Assembly: GCA_963782415.1 (NCBI GenBank)
Contig: CAWAJT010000009.1
Span: 186,001-250,000, forward strand
DNA from: Bog-473 sp963782415
GTDB taxonomy: Bacteria > Actinomycetota > Acidimicrobiia > Acidimicrobiales > RAAP-2
Length of the DNA: 64,000 nt
Direction of reading: 5' to 3'
How positions within the stretch are numbered: position 1 is the stretch's first letter; each line of letters begins with the position of its first letter. Below the pieces are notes generated by a model that worked only from the letters and a program-made list of their open reading frames with translations, did no database searches and was not told where the DNA came from. Made by a program: the position numbers and the translations under genes. Below are positions 26,592-34,655 of the stretch, piece after piece.

Positions 26592-27029
26592 ATGATCAGT
26601 ACAAGCGAAACCGGCCAGCCCCGCATCGTTGTCGGTGTGGACGGCTCAGCCTCGTCCATCGCCGCCCTGAACTGGGCGGCTCATCAGGCTGACCTCACCG
26701 GGTCACGGCTCGATGCCGTGACGGCGTGGCAATGGCCCAGCAAGTACCAATGGACGCGTACGCCACCCGATTACGACCCGGCTGGCGACACCCAGAAGAG
26801 CGTTGATGCCATCATCGATGAAGTCAGGTCTGCGCACCCCTCGGTCCCCATCCAGTCCGAGGTCGTTGAAGGCCACCCTGCAAGGGTATTGGTGGACGAA
26901 TCGGAGGGAGCGGAGCTGCTCGTCGTCGGGAGTCGGGGGCGCGGAGAGTTCCCCGGCATGTTGTTGGGGTCCGTCAGCCAGCACTGCGCCACGAGCGCCC
27001 ACTGCGCGGTCGTGGTGCTGCGCGACTAG
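26592..27029 (+). CDS. Universal stress protein (UspA family)
   Basis: A 145-residue cytosolic protein from ATG 26592, with AGGAG seven bases upstream. VVGVDGSASSIAALNWAAHQ is the first strand and phosphate loop; LLVVGSRGRGEFPGMLLGSVSQ carries the ATP-binding G-x2-G-x9-G-S pattern, so it is of the nucleotide-binding class. The role is inferred from the family: stress survival. Confidence 0.92.
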   Translation: MISTSETGQPRIVVGVDGSASSIAALNWAAHQADLTGSRLDAVTAWQWPSKYQWTRTPPDYDPAGDTQKSVDAIIDEVRSAHPSVPIQSEVVEGHPARVLVDESEGAELLVVGSRGRGEFPGMLLGSVSQHCATSAHCAVVVLRD

Positions 27030-27281
27030 AAGCCTGGAGAAACACTTGCGATGTCCGGGATGCTTCGGGCGTCGGGACACGCTGACGAATCCTCACTTGG
27101 ACTGGCACGAGCTAAGCCGCGACCCTTCCTACATCCCCGATGTCGCCAGCGCGATCTGTGGCGATTCGAGGCTGTTCACAAGATGACAAATGCGGAATGG
27201 CGAAGTCACTCTGGTCGGCTCTCCGATCAAACGAGTGGATGGACCCCGGAGGGTCAACGAAGGACGGAGAGATCTTCGAAA

Positions 27282-27343
27282 CGGTGGCGTTGACGTGCGC
27301 TTTTACAATGCCGCTTACCACGGTTCGAATCCCGCCACCTCCA
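27282..27343 (+). repeat. ssrA-end copy B with shared upstream block
   Basis: A perfect 22-base copy of the tmRNA end (27322-27343, GGTTCGAATCCCGCC and on through CACCTCCA). Upstream, about 50 bp including the GTTGACGTG box at 27299-27307 match copy A. The downstream sequence does not carry the inverted-repeat module. The gap 27030-27657 otherwise holds no supported gene. Confidence 0.8.
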
Positions 27344-27657
27344 CCAGACTTCGTGAACCGAATTCGGTACTACTAGCAGACGCAGTTGCTTCCACATCGG
27401 CTTCCCTGTCGACTGTGCGGTGAAGCTTCGTCCGTCAATCGAGTTCGTCCGATTGACGGACGCTCTGCTGCTGGGACATCGGTGCCGTCCCCATCACACA
27501 CGGACATCCGCTCGCGCACCGCGAGGACTCGCCCATCCCGGTCCGAAAAATATGTCTCCATGACCGGCGATAGAGGTCACATTTGGAGGCACATTGGTCC
27601 AATCACGGTTCCGAATCAGCAAGTCGGAGTGCCCGCATCCACCGAGGACTCCCCTCG

Positions 27658-28056
27658 TCAGGTCAGTTCGGCGAGAAGTTTGCGTACGCGACCGTCGATG
27701 TCATCGACGATGGGTCGGACGGCATCCACAGGCCTGCCCGCAGGATCTTCCAGTTCCCAATCGAGATAGCGCTTGCCCGGGTACACGGGGCACGTATCCC
27801 CACAGCCCATAGTGACGATGACATCGGACTCCTTCGCCAACTCATCTGTGAGGGGTTTGGGAAACTCACGAGTCGGATCGAGCCCGCGCTCTTCCAGGAT
27901 GGCAACCACTGAGGGGTTGAGTTGCTCCGCCGGCTCCGACCCAGCCGAGCGTACGTCGATACGACCCTCGGCGTAGTGGTCGAGCAGCACACGGGCGGCA
28001 AGGCTTCGTCCGGAGTTGTGGATGCAGAGGAAGAGAACCACCGGCTTGTCGCTCAT
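27658..28056 (-). CDS. arsC: Arsenate reductase ArsC (low-molecular-weight phosphatase fold)
   Basis: A 132-residue enzyme reducing arsenate to arsenite for export. The P-loop CIHNSGRS (C11 to R17, CX5R) holds arsenate; C85 and C89 in VTMGCGDTCP relay the disulfide, as in thioredoxin-coupled ArsC. Start ATG 28056 (MSDKPVVLFL) rather than an upstream in-frame start at 28113. It overlaps acr3 by 4 bp (ATGA), so it is the last gene of the operon. Confidence 0.95.
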   Translation of the reverse strand: MSDKPVVLFLCIHNSGRSLAARVLLDHYAEGRIDVRSAGSEPAEQLNPSVVAILEERGLDPTREFPKPLTDELAKESDVIVTMGCGDTCPVYPGKRYLDWELEDPAGRPVDAVRPIVDDIDGRVRKLLAELT

Positions 28057-29174
28057 TGAGCACCTTTCATGGAGTGGCGCAGTGGCGGGGACGGGTAATG
28101 ACCTCTGGCCCACAAGGACACGTAGACGAGACCGACCAGGACCGGTACCTCGATGAGGGGTCCGACGACTCCAGCCAGCGCCTCGCCGCTCGTCACGCCG
28201 AACACGCCGATGGCGACGGCGATGGCGAGCTCGAAGTTGTTCCCAGCTGCCGTGAACGACAGGGTGGTTGTCCGCTCATAGGGAAGTCCGATGGCCCGCC
28301 CGTAGGCGAACGTCCCGAACCACATGATGGCGAAGTAGGCCAGGAGTGGAAGGGCGATCCGAGCAACGTCAGCCGGGTGCGAGGTGATCGTGTGGCCCTG
28401 AAGGGCGAAGAGGATGACGATCGTGTAGAGCAGCCCGTAGAGGGCAAACGGAGCGATACGGGGGATCAGCGTTGTTTCATACCAATCCCGCCCCCGTCGC
28501 CGCTCGCCGATGGTCCGGGTGAGGTAGCCGGCCACTAGGGGTATACCCAAGAAGATGGCGACCGTCTCCGCGATCCTCCAGATCGAGAGCTCGAGCCCGA
28601 CGGTGTGCAGGCCGAGCCAGCCGGGCAGCACTTTCAGGTAGAAGTATCCGAGGAGAGCGAAGGCCACCACTTGGAACAGCGAGTTGAGTGCAACGAGCAC
28701 AGCGGCGGCCTCCCGGTCCCCGAGTGCGAGGTCGTTCCAGATCAGGACCATGGCGATGCACCGTGCCAAGCCGACGATGATCAGCCCGGTCCGGTAGGCG
28801 GGTAGGTCAGGCAGCATCAGCCAGGCCAAGGTGAACATCACGAGCGGCCCGATCACCCAGTTGATGACCAGCGAGGACACCAGGGTCCGGCGGTCGCGCG
28901 TGACCGTCCCGAGCTCGTCGTAGCGCACCTTGGCCAGCACCGGATACATCATCACCAGGAGACCGATGAAGATCGGCAGCGACGTCCCTGAGGTGACCTG
29001 GACCGAGTTGAGGTGCGTGTTGAGGCTGGGAATCGCCCGACCGAGTACGAGGCCTAGCGCCATCGCCAGGATGATCCAGACCGGCAGGAAGCGGTCGAGA
29101 AACGAGAGACGTGCGACGACCGCCTCGACATGCCCCTCTTCGGCAGGTTCCAGACCGGAGGACACTTCCCTCAC
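28053..29174 (-). CDS. acr3: Arsenite efflux permease Acr3
   Basis: A 373-residue transporter of the BASS/Acr3 type with about ten hydrophobic segments. SFLDRFLPVWIILAMALGLV is the typical start after a soluble leader. The conserved Cys in IIVGLARCIAMVLIWNDLA is the arsenite ligand essential in Acr3 proteins, and FTAAGNNFELAIAVAIGVFG is the conserved GNNFELA stretch. Middle gene of arsI-acr3-arsC. Confidence 0.96.
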   Translation of the reverse strand: MREVSSGLEPAEEGHVEAVVARLSFLDRFLPVWIILAMALGLVLGRAIPSLNTHLNSVQVTSGTSLPIFIGLLVMMYPVLAKVRYDELGTVTRDRRTLVSSLVINWVIGPLVMFTLAWLMLPDLPAYRTGLIIVGLARCIAMVLIWNDLALGDREAAAVLVALNSLFQVVAFALLGYFYLKVLPGWLGLHTVGLELSIWRIAETVAIFLGIPLVAGYLTRTIGERRRGRDWYETTLIPRIAPFALYGLLYTIVILFALQGHTITSHPADVARIALPLLAYFAIMWFGTFAYGRAIGLPYERTTTLSFTAAGNNFELAIAVAIGVFGVTSGEALAGVVGPLIEVPVLVGLVYVSLWARGHYPSPPLRHSMKGAQ

Positions 29175-29205
29175 GTATGGACTCCGCTTGAGCCGCTCTG
29201 GCTAC

Positions 29206-29679
29206 TCAGCAGCACGAAGACGAGCCGGCCGGGACCTCGACGGAGTCGGGCCCCGAACTGCAGCACGCCGACTCGCCGGGTGCGGCCGACCGTAGCTGAC
29301 CGGCAGGCATCTCGGTGTCCGAGAGCACCGTGTAGATCTCCCACGGCTCTCCGCCGGGGCCGTCAACCCACACCTTGTCCTGGACAGCGAAGCAACACGA
29401 CGTCTCCTCCTCCAGAGCGGTCGCCAGACCTTCGCTGGAAAGACGAGCCTGGGCTGCCGTCACCTCGTCGGTCGTGGCTACTTCGACGCCGAGATGGTTG
29501 AGCGTCCCCGGCGTCTGGTTGGCGTCTTCGATGAGGACGAGCGTCAGTGGCGGGTCGGTGATAGCGAAGTTGGCATAGCCAGGGCGCACCTTGGCCGGCT
29601 CGGTACCGAAGAGCTTCGAGTAGAAGGCGGTCGCCTCGTCGATGTCGGCGACGTTGAGTGCGAGCTGTACACGGGACAT
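29206..29679 (-). CDS. arsI: ArsI/CadI-type glyoxalase-fold protein
   Basis: About 157 residues from ATG 29679 (MSRVQLALNVADIDEA). A single vicinal-oxygen-chelate fold. ArsI cleaves the C-As bond of trivalent organoarsenicals; the actinobacterial CadI name refers to a close homologue. Visible features are NHLGVEV (metal His), EEETSCCFAVQDKVW with the vicinal Cys pair that binds As(III), and PWEIYTV (metal Glu). The tail is Cys-rich (SACCSSG and a C-terminal SSSCC), which may bind more metal. First gene of the operon, reading away from arsR. Confidence 0.88.
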   Translation of the reverse strand: MSRVQLALNVADIDEATAFYSKLFGTEPAKVRPGYANFAITDPPLTLVLIEDANQTPGTLNHLGVEVATTDEVTAAQARLSSEGLATALEEETSCCFAVQDKVWVDGPGGEPWEIYTVLSDTEMPAGQLRSAAPGESACCSSGPDSVEVPAGSSSCC

Positions 29680-29697
29680 GGTTACGTCCTTTGGTAG

Positions 29698-29741
29698 ATT
29701 GACAACTGTCGATGGTATCGGACGCATTGACAAAATTCAAT
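29698..29741. promoter_or_regulatory. ArsR operator region with two inverted repeats
   Basis: Between divergent arsI (start 29679) and arsR (start 29757). ATTGACAAAATTCAAT at 29726-29741 is a perfect ATTGA-N6-TCAAT palindrome; ATTGACAACTGTCGAT at 29698-29713 is a second, one-mismatch dyad. Position and symmetry fit ArsR-family operators controlling both directions. GAGGAGG at 29744-29750 is the arsR ribosome-binding site. Confidence 0.75.
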
Positions 29742-29756
29742 ACGAGGAGGTGGACG

Positions 29757-30101
29757 ATGGCCACGAAGGGACAATCCGCCGGCATGGCGGATCCAGCTCT
29801 GTGCTGTGCTTCGGTTGTCGAGACTCCCCTCAGGCATGCCGAGGCAATCGGCCTGGCACACCTGCTGGCCGCTCTCGCCGACCCGATCAGGCTCCAGCTG
29901 TTCTCACTTGTCGCCGCACAGGGCGAAGTCTGTTCATGTGACCTCGAAGCGCCCCTTGGGAGAAGCCAGCCGACCATCTCACATCACACGAAGCTGCTGG
30001 CCGAGGCCGGTCTCATCGTGGGCGAGAAGCGAGGTCGCTGGGTGTGGTGGCGCATCGAACCAGACCGCCTGGCAAACGTGCGGAGGGCGCTCGGGGGCTG
30101 A
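29757..30101 (+). CDS. arsR: ArsR-family metalloregulator
   Basis: A 114-residue winged-helix repressor. ATG 29757 follows GAGGAGGTGGACG. The HTH region is ADPIRLQLFSLVAAQGEVCSCDLEAPLGRSQPTISHHTKLLAEAGL; the CSCDL pair in helix 3 and Cys near the N-terminus (ALCCAS) are arsenite-sensing positions known in this family. Divergent from arsI-acr3-arsC; arsenite binding should release the operator at 29698-29741. Confidence 0.95.
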   Translation: MATKGQSAGMADPALCCASVVETPLRHAEAIGLAHLLAALADPIRLQLFSLVAAQGEVCSCDLEAPLGRSQPTISHHTKLLAEAGLIVGEKRGRWVWWRIEPDRLANVRRALGG

Positions 30102-30950
30102 CAGTGACGAGGGGCTGGTGGGAACTCCACCCGGCACGTTTGCCCGCAGCAACCTTCCAACCGGGGGATTGTGTCGTGTCGTGACCAGAGGCGAGGGATG
30201 GCTCCGCCGTCAATGCCCCCTCGGTCGGGTGGAACGATGCAATGCAGTTTCTGCTGGGCAGCCCACGGACAGGTGGCACGTACTCTCGAGGCATGGCGAT
30301 CATGTTCACTACTCCCCTGCCTCAATGTCGGAAGCTTCCGCGCCGGGTGTGCAATCCGCTGTGCCCGCAGGTGTGCAAAGATTCACGACCTGCCACTTTG
30401 CCTACCTCGAATGAGATAGGCGCCCACTTCTCGGATCGTCACCTCCAAGGGACTCTTACGCTACATCGTGAGGGTCGTTTGAGGGGTAACGACACCAGTG
30501 TTGAGCTCGAGCCTCGCCCCCCTCTCGCTCGGTCAACTGGGGGATTCGTGGAGCAGCCAGCCCACGCGGTGGGCCGGCATCACGAACGTCCGTCGGGCGC
30601 TCCGCCACGTCCCGGTTAGCGTTCCGATCACGAGACGCCACAGAGGAGCCCTTCGGATTGCGATCATTGCGATCGCCACGGGCGGCTCTGTGCTCTTCGT
30701 TGCACTGGTCCCAACGAGGCCCAATTGTTGTGGCCCGCTTCGAACGTCTGGCCCCCGGAAATAGACTTCAATGAGAGTGGCGGTGACATCACCAGCTCAG
30801 TGGCGACCGTGCACTACGGCCTGGCGAACAAGACCGAGCAACGCAAGATCACCATCGACATGACTCGGTGGCAGCATGTCACTAAATGTCAGCGAACAAC
30901 GCGTACCGATGTGTCGCAGCCCCATCGCAGGTGGGGTGACCTTTTGTGGC
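30102..30950. other. Decayed stretch after arsR, no supported gene
   Basis: About 850 bp. A plus-strand frame near 30640-30900 shows a possible membrane anchor (ALRIAIIAIATGGSVLFVAL) followed, in another frame, by ITSSVATVHYGLANKTEQRK, so a small broken membrane-protein gene may once have been here. Nothing else looks coding. Confidence 0.3.
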
Positions 30951-31069
30951 GTTGACGTGGCATTTGAAGAAAGTTCTGCTCGACTTTCGAATCCCGCCAC
31001 CTCCAAGAGCGGTTCGGCTGCGTTTACTTTGTGCACGTCGGAACCCTGTTGGAGGTGCGCCGACACCTC
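30951..31069 (+). repeat. ssrA-end copy C with flanking left- and right-end modules
   Basis: Core TTCGAATCCCGCCACCTCCA at 30986-31005. Upstream: the GTTGACGTG box at 30951-30959. Downstream: TTGGAGGTG (31049-31057) and CACCTC (31064-31069), a diverged version of the left-end inverted repeat after the genuine ssrA end. Both sides of an element junction are therefore preserved. Confidence 0.8.
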
Positions 31070-31144
31070 GCGGATCCCACCAGGCGATTGGTTATCGAAG
31101 CCGAACCGGCCGAGGGCGGCTGACATTGATCAAGCCGAGCAGGT

Positions 31145-32239
31145 CTAGAGATTTCCCGTGACGGCTTGAAGAGCAAGGCTTGCTCCGGCGACCAAGATCC
31201 AAAGCATGGCCCCCAACGCCAGCGGTTTGAAGCCTGCTTTCCTAATGTCCCTGAGATTGGTAGAGAGCCCGATCGAAGCGAGAGCCATCGTGATCATGAT
31301 CTCAGCCAGACCGTTGAGGAACCCATGCCACGAGCTCGGCACGAGCGCGAGGCTGTTCAGCCCCACTGCAACCAGGAACCAGAGAATGAATCCCGGTACG
31401 ATTCGTCGAAAATTTTTGCGGACTGGGTCTGCGCCACCAGGACGTACCGCTTCCTTCCGGCGAGAGCGCCACGTGCCGAGCGCCAGGCAGATCGGAATAA
31501 TCATCAGCGTACGAGTCAGCTTGACCACTACCGCGTATGAGGTGGCCCCATGGCCGAAGATGGAAGCGGCCGCGACAACCGAGGACATGTCGTTGATCGC
31601 GGTACCCGCCCAAAGCCCGAACGAGTGAGGTGAAAGCCTCATCAGACGGCCGAGGGTCGGGAACGTGAGGACGGCGATCACGTTGAAGGTGAAGATGGTC
31701 GAGATCGCGTAGGACACGTCAACCTCAGCGGCTGAGATCACGGCGTCCGTGGCCGCGATGGCTGAAGCTCCGCAAATCCCGGTTCCCACCCCGATGAGCG
31801 TGCGGAGGTCGCGGTCTATCGACAGCGCACGGCCGATCAGCGCCGCCCCAATGAGAGCCACGGCAAGGGAACCGACGAGTACGGGTAACGACGATGCACC
31901 GGTATGCAGAACCTGTCGGATAGAGAGCCCGGTCCCAAGAATCACGATGGAACCTTGGAGAATGAACTTCGACGAGAATCGAAGACCCGGCCGCAGGACG
32001 TTCGATGGAGTGCGAAAGACCGAGACGACAATCCCCCCGACGACCGCGACAACCGGGGCCCCCACCACGGGAACCAGATGGCCAATCACAGTCGCCACTG
32101 CAGCGAGGAGAGACGTGATGAGAAGACCAGGTACGAAACGTCGAATACGGCACCTCGGGTCGGACCGTTCGGAGACTCGAGGCAGATCCGGCACTATTGC
32201 CTCCCCAGATGCCTCTTCTTTCTTAGGTGCGCCTGTCAC
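31145..32239 (-). CDS. YeiH-family putative sulfate/sulfite exporter
   Basis: A 364-residue multi-pass protein (UPF0324/PSE family), about ten hydrophobic segments. Landmarks: GIVVSVFRTPSNVLRPGLRF, KFILQGSIVILGTGLSI, GVGTGICGASAIAATDAVI (conserved GTGICG), LWAGTAINDMSSVVAAASIFG. YeiH proteins are linked to export of sulfite or sulfate. The GTG start overlaps the stop of the rhodanese frame (GTGA), so the two are coupled. With a rhodanese partner, a sulfur role is likely. Confidence 0.9.
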   Translation of the reverse strand: MTGAPKKEEASGEAIVPDLPRVSERSDPRCRIRRFVPGLLITSLLAAVATVIGHLVPVVGAPVVAVVGGIVVSVFRTPSNVLRPGLRFSSKFILQGSIVILGTGLSIRQVLHTGASSLPVLVGSLAVALIGAALIGRALSIDRDLRTLIGVGTGICGASAIAATDAVISAAEVDVSYAISTIFTFNVIAVLTFPTLGRLMRLSPHSFGLWAGTAINDMSSVVAAASIFGHGATSYAVVVKLTRTLMIIPICLALGTWRSRRKEAVRPGGADPVRKNFRRIVPGFILWFLVAVGLNSLALVPSSWHGFLNGLAEIMITMALASIGLSTNLRDIRKAGFKPLALGAMLWILVAGASLALQAVTGNL

Positions 32240-32939
32240 GCGCGTGTGACGGCGCCGCCTAGATGCCCTGCATTGGCGTAATCGTCATCGATCAGCACAA
32301 CGTCTCGACCACCCGGTCGAGCGGGCTCGCCGCAATGCTGGCGCGATACCAAGAGAGGCACTGCACCCAGAGCATGCCGGGCGGCAGCGAGTCCATGCGA
32401 TCGAGGAGAAGATGCAGCGGCACGTGGATTGAACCTGGGATGTGAGATTCTGTCCTTTCGTCATCGCGACGGACATCGAGCACCACCGCCTCGGGATGAC
32501 CCGCAACGTCAGAGAAATTGGTCACTCGATACGTTCGACGATCCGCATTCGGGGCGATCTCGTCGGTCGTGCCGATAGCCACTCCCGCTAATTCGGCGCT
32601 CCCGAGACGCATGAGTTGGCGCTGCGCCGCAGAGATTTGTTCTGGATCATCGGCTAGCAACGTCAATGGGGTGCTCCACGGAACCAACCATCCGAGGTAC
32701 AGCGAGAAATGCTGTGCCAGGCTGATTCCGATCGTGCCGACGAGGTGCTCTGCGGCGCATGCGGTTCTTGAACGGAGGTCCACCACCCATTTCCCGGCGC
32801 GGATTCGTCGAGCGAGCTCATAAGGTTCGGGGCGACGCGGCACCGTCACCTCGAATGGCGCCGGCTCGGCGCGGTTCTGCGGAGCCATGTGGACGTAGTG
32901 ACTCGGGTACACCGTGAGGGCCGCCAACAGTTTCGCCAC
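32236..32939 (-). pseudogene. Rhodanese half of an MBL-fold/rhodanese protein, truncated and frameshifted
   Basis: The frame starts around 32939 with KLLAALTVYPSHYVHMAPQN, which is the linker of metallo-beta-lactamase/rhodanese proteins; the MBL part is missing. Two rhodanese domains follow. The second has VVLDVRRDDERTESHIPGSI and active-site Cys in WVQCLSWYRASIAASPLDR. A stop at 32292 cuts the end; one base over, the natural tail GRDVVLIDDDYANAGHLGGA reads to TGA 32236-32238, which overlaps the yeiH start. Such proteins act on sulfane sulfur/persulfides. Confidence 0.8.
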
Positions 32940-33020
32940 GAAATCGTCCTCATAGTTCTTCTGTCGCCAGGATTTCGACCTTGACCACGGAACCTCCCCA
33001 TGCGCTTGGAGAAATGTAGG

Positions 33021-33034
33021 AATGTTGGTACATT
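33021..33034. promoter_or_regulatory. Candidate GntR operator
   Basis: AATGTTGGTACATT is an inverted repeat (AATGT-TGGT-ACATT) midway between the divergent rhodanese-yeiH operon and gntR. Placement suggests autoregulation and control of the operon; the assignment is by inference. Confidence 0.5.
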
Positions 33035-33071
33035 ATGACCTCGCAAGGACGAGGAGAGCCACAATTTCGTG

Positions 33072-33857
33072 ATGGCCACCCGAAACGTGACCTTAAATCG
33101 CACAAGTGCGGAGCCTTTGTGGTCCCAACTTCAACGAGACCTCCTGCGACGGCTGGAGGCCGGCGAGTTCCAGGACTGGTTTCCCGGAGAGATGTTTCTA
33201 GTCGGCGAGTACAAAGTCAGTCGCAACACGGTGCGCGAGGCTTTGCGCGGACTGCGCGACGACGGCGTGGTGGTCGCCGAGCGCGGGCGTAAACCTCGAG
33301 TGGCGCCCCCCGCAGAGATCGAACAGTCAGTTGGTGCCCTCTACAGCCTGTTCGCTTCCGTTGAGCATTCCGGGCTGGAACAGCGCAGCGTGATCAGGGC
33401 CCTGGAGATCAGAACAGATCCCACGGTCGCGGCGAACCTCGCACAGACGGAAGCCGACCCACTTTTCTACCTCGAACGGCTCCGCCTTGCCGGCGGCATA
33501 CCGTTGGCGCTCGATCGCGTCTGGATGCCCGCGAGGATCGGAACACCATTGCTCGAGGTGGATTTCTCACACACCGCCCTATACGACGAGTTGGCAAAAC
33601 ACCTGGGCATCACATTGACAGGTGGGAGGGAGACGATCCGTGCGATTGTCCCCGAAAAGGTCGACCGTGAGACGCTCGCAATTTCGTCACGGATTTCGTT
33701 GTTCGCCATCGAACGACTTGGGTGCTATCTCGATCAACCGGTGGAATGGCGGTACACCCTCCTCCGAGCTGATCGATTTAGCCTGATGACGGAGTTCTCT
33801 CAGGCTAACGGCTATCAATTCGCCACGGATCAAGCTGACACAGCGAGAAGCGATTGA
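33072..33857 (+). CDS. GntR-family (HutC subfamily) transcription regulator
   Basis: A 261-residue regulator. The N-terminal winged helix reads PLWSQLQRDLLRRLEAGEFQ, VGEYKVSRNTVREALRGLRD; residues ~85-245 form a UTRA effector domain (IRALEIRTDPTVAANL, YLERLRLAGGIPLALDRVWM, TLAISSRISLFAIERLGCYL). GTG 33069 or ATG 33072 may start; GAGGAGA lies upstream. Divergent from rhodanese-yeiH, which it probably controls in response to a sulfur compound. Confidence 0.92.
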   Translation: MATRNVTLNRTSAEPLWSQLQRDLLRRLEAGEFQDWFPGEMFLVGEYKVSRNTVREALRGLRDDGVVVAERGRKPRVAPPAEIEQSVGALYSLFASVEHSGLEQRSVIRALEIRTDPTVAANLAQTEADPLFYLERLRLAGGIPLALDRVWMPARIGTPLLEVDFSHTALYDELAKHLGITLTGGRETIRAIVPEKVDRETLAISSRISLFAIERLGCYLDQPVEWRYTLLRADRFSLMTEFSQANGYQFATDQADTARSD

Positions 33858-33969
33858 AGGCACGGTGAAAGTTGGCCGACATGACACCAATCGGACACGG
33901 TTGGTCCAAGAGCAGTGCGTGTCATCGGGTACCAACGTGTGCCACCGAGTACCCGTCCGTCCGACCGTT

Positions 33970-34259
33970 ATGGCAGGTAGATTTGAAGAACTGTTGACGT
34001 GTACTTCTACAAGAGGTGCCTCCATGGTTCGAATCCCGCCACCTCCAAGGATGGTTCGGCTGCATACGTGCGGGTCGGAACGCCCTTGGAGGTGCGCTGA
34101 CACCTCGCAGGACAGAACCAGGACACGCCAGGACGCGGATCCGTGTCCTGGCTCCGGCGAAGCGACCCACCGACGGTGCTGTCGGATCGACCCGGCGGGC
34201 TCGGTTCTAGATCTGGTAGCGGAACTGCTCACAGCTCCCCCACCGACTTTCGGGGTACT
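33970..34259 (+). repeat. ssrA-end copy D with full left-end module and right-end block
   Basis: Core GGTTCGAATCCCGCC through CACCTCCA at 34026-34047; 34027-34259 is ~95 percent identical to 5137-5369. Inverted-repeat elements sit at 34084-34094 and 34101-34106. Upstream, ATGGCAGGTAGATT and GTTGACGTG (33993-34001) match copy A. The near identity with the genuine ssrA junction means this is either the youngest junction or one kept alike by conversion. Confidence 0.9.
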
Positions 34260-34407
34260 GGATTATCTGTGGGCGACAACCCGGCTTCCATGGCGGGACG
34301 ATTACGCGGGACGATTACACGGCGATCAGGCAGTTGACCTGCGTTCCGAGCGCGATCGTGAAAGGGTCCCCCACCGCTGAAATCGGTTGTGGCAGGGTCG
34401 TTGAACC

Positions 34408-34570
34408 ATGCGATTCGACCCCTACGCCGGCCCCGCTGCCAGGTACGACCGAAACGTCCGGGCTCTGTCGAAGGATCTGAGAGGTGGTCCACTCGATGCG
34501 AGTTTGAGCGACCTCGTTGAGATCCGGGTGCCGCAAATCACAGGTTGCAAATTCTGCCTGAACCGCAGGG
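34408..34570 (+). pseudogene. Carboxymuconolactone decarboxylase/AhpD-like fragment
   Basis: From ATG 34408: NVRALSKDLRGGPLDASLSD then LVEIRVPQITGCKFCLN, the first helices and the first Cys of the AhpD-fold CxxC motif. After CKFCLN the family sequence stops and unrelated sequence leads into the penicillin-binding protein gene. A 5' remnant. Confidence 0.55.
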
Positions 34571-34655
34571 CCATCGGAGAAGGTGACGCTATACCGGGCG
34601 AACCTCTCCCACCTCCTCGGGACCCCGCCGCGGTCTTGGAGCCTGCGTCGCTCTG

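Larger units (their letters stand above)
24495..27343 (+). mobile_element. Island segment II (copy A to copy B)
   Basis: A 2.85-kb segment with dedA, uppP and a universal stress protein gene, ending in a perfect 22-base ssrA-end copy at 27322-27343. dedA and uppP both serve undecaprenyl-phosphate lipid recycling, so the cargo has one theme. Confidence 0.5.
27344..31005 (+). mobile_element. Island segment III: arsenic cassette (copy B to copy C)
   Basis: A 3.7-kb segment carrying only a complete arsenic-resistance set (arsR divergent from arsI-acr3-arsC) plus ~900 bp of non-coding or decayed DNA. Bounded by ssrA-end copies at 27322 and 30986. Confidence 0.55.
31006..34047 (+). mobile_element. 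Island segment IV: YeiH/rhodanese/GntR cassette (copy C to copy D)
   Basis: A 3.0-kb segment with the left-end module at its left and the right-end block at its right. It carries one operon (rhodanese-yeiH) and its divergent regulator. It is the cleanest unit of the array. Confidence 0.6.
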
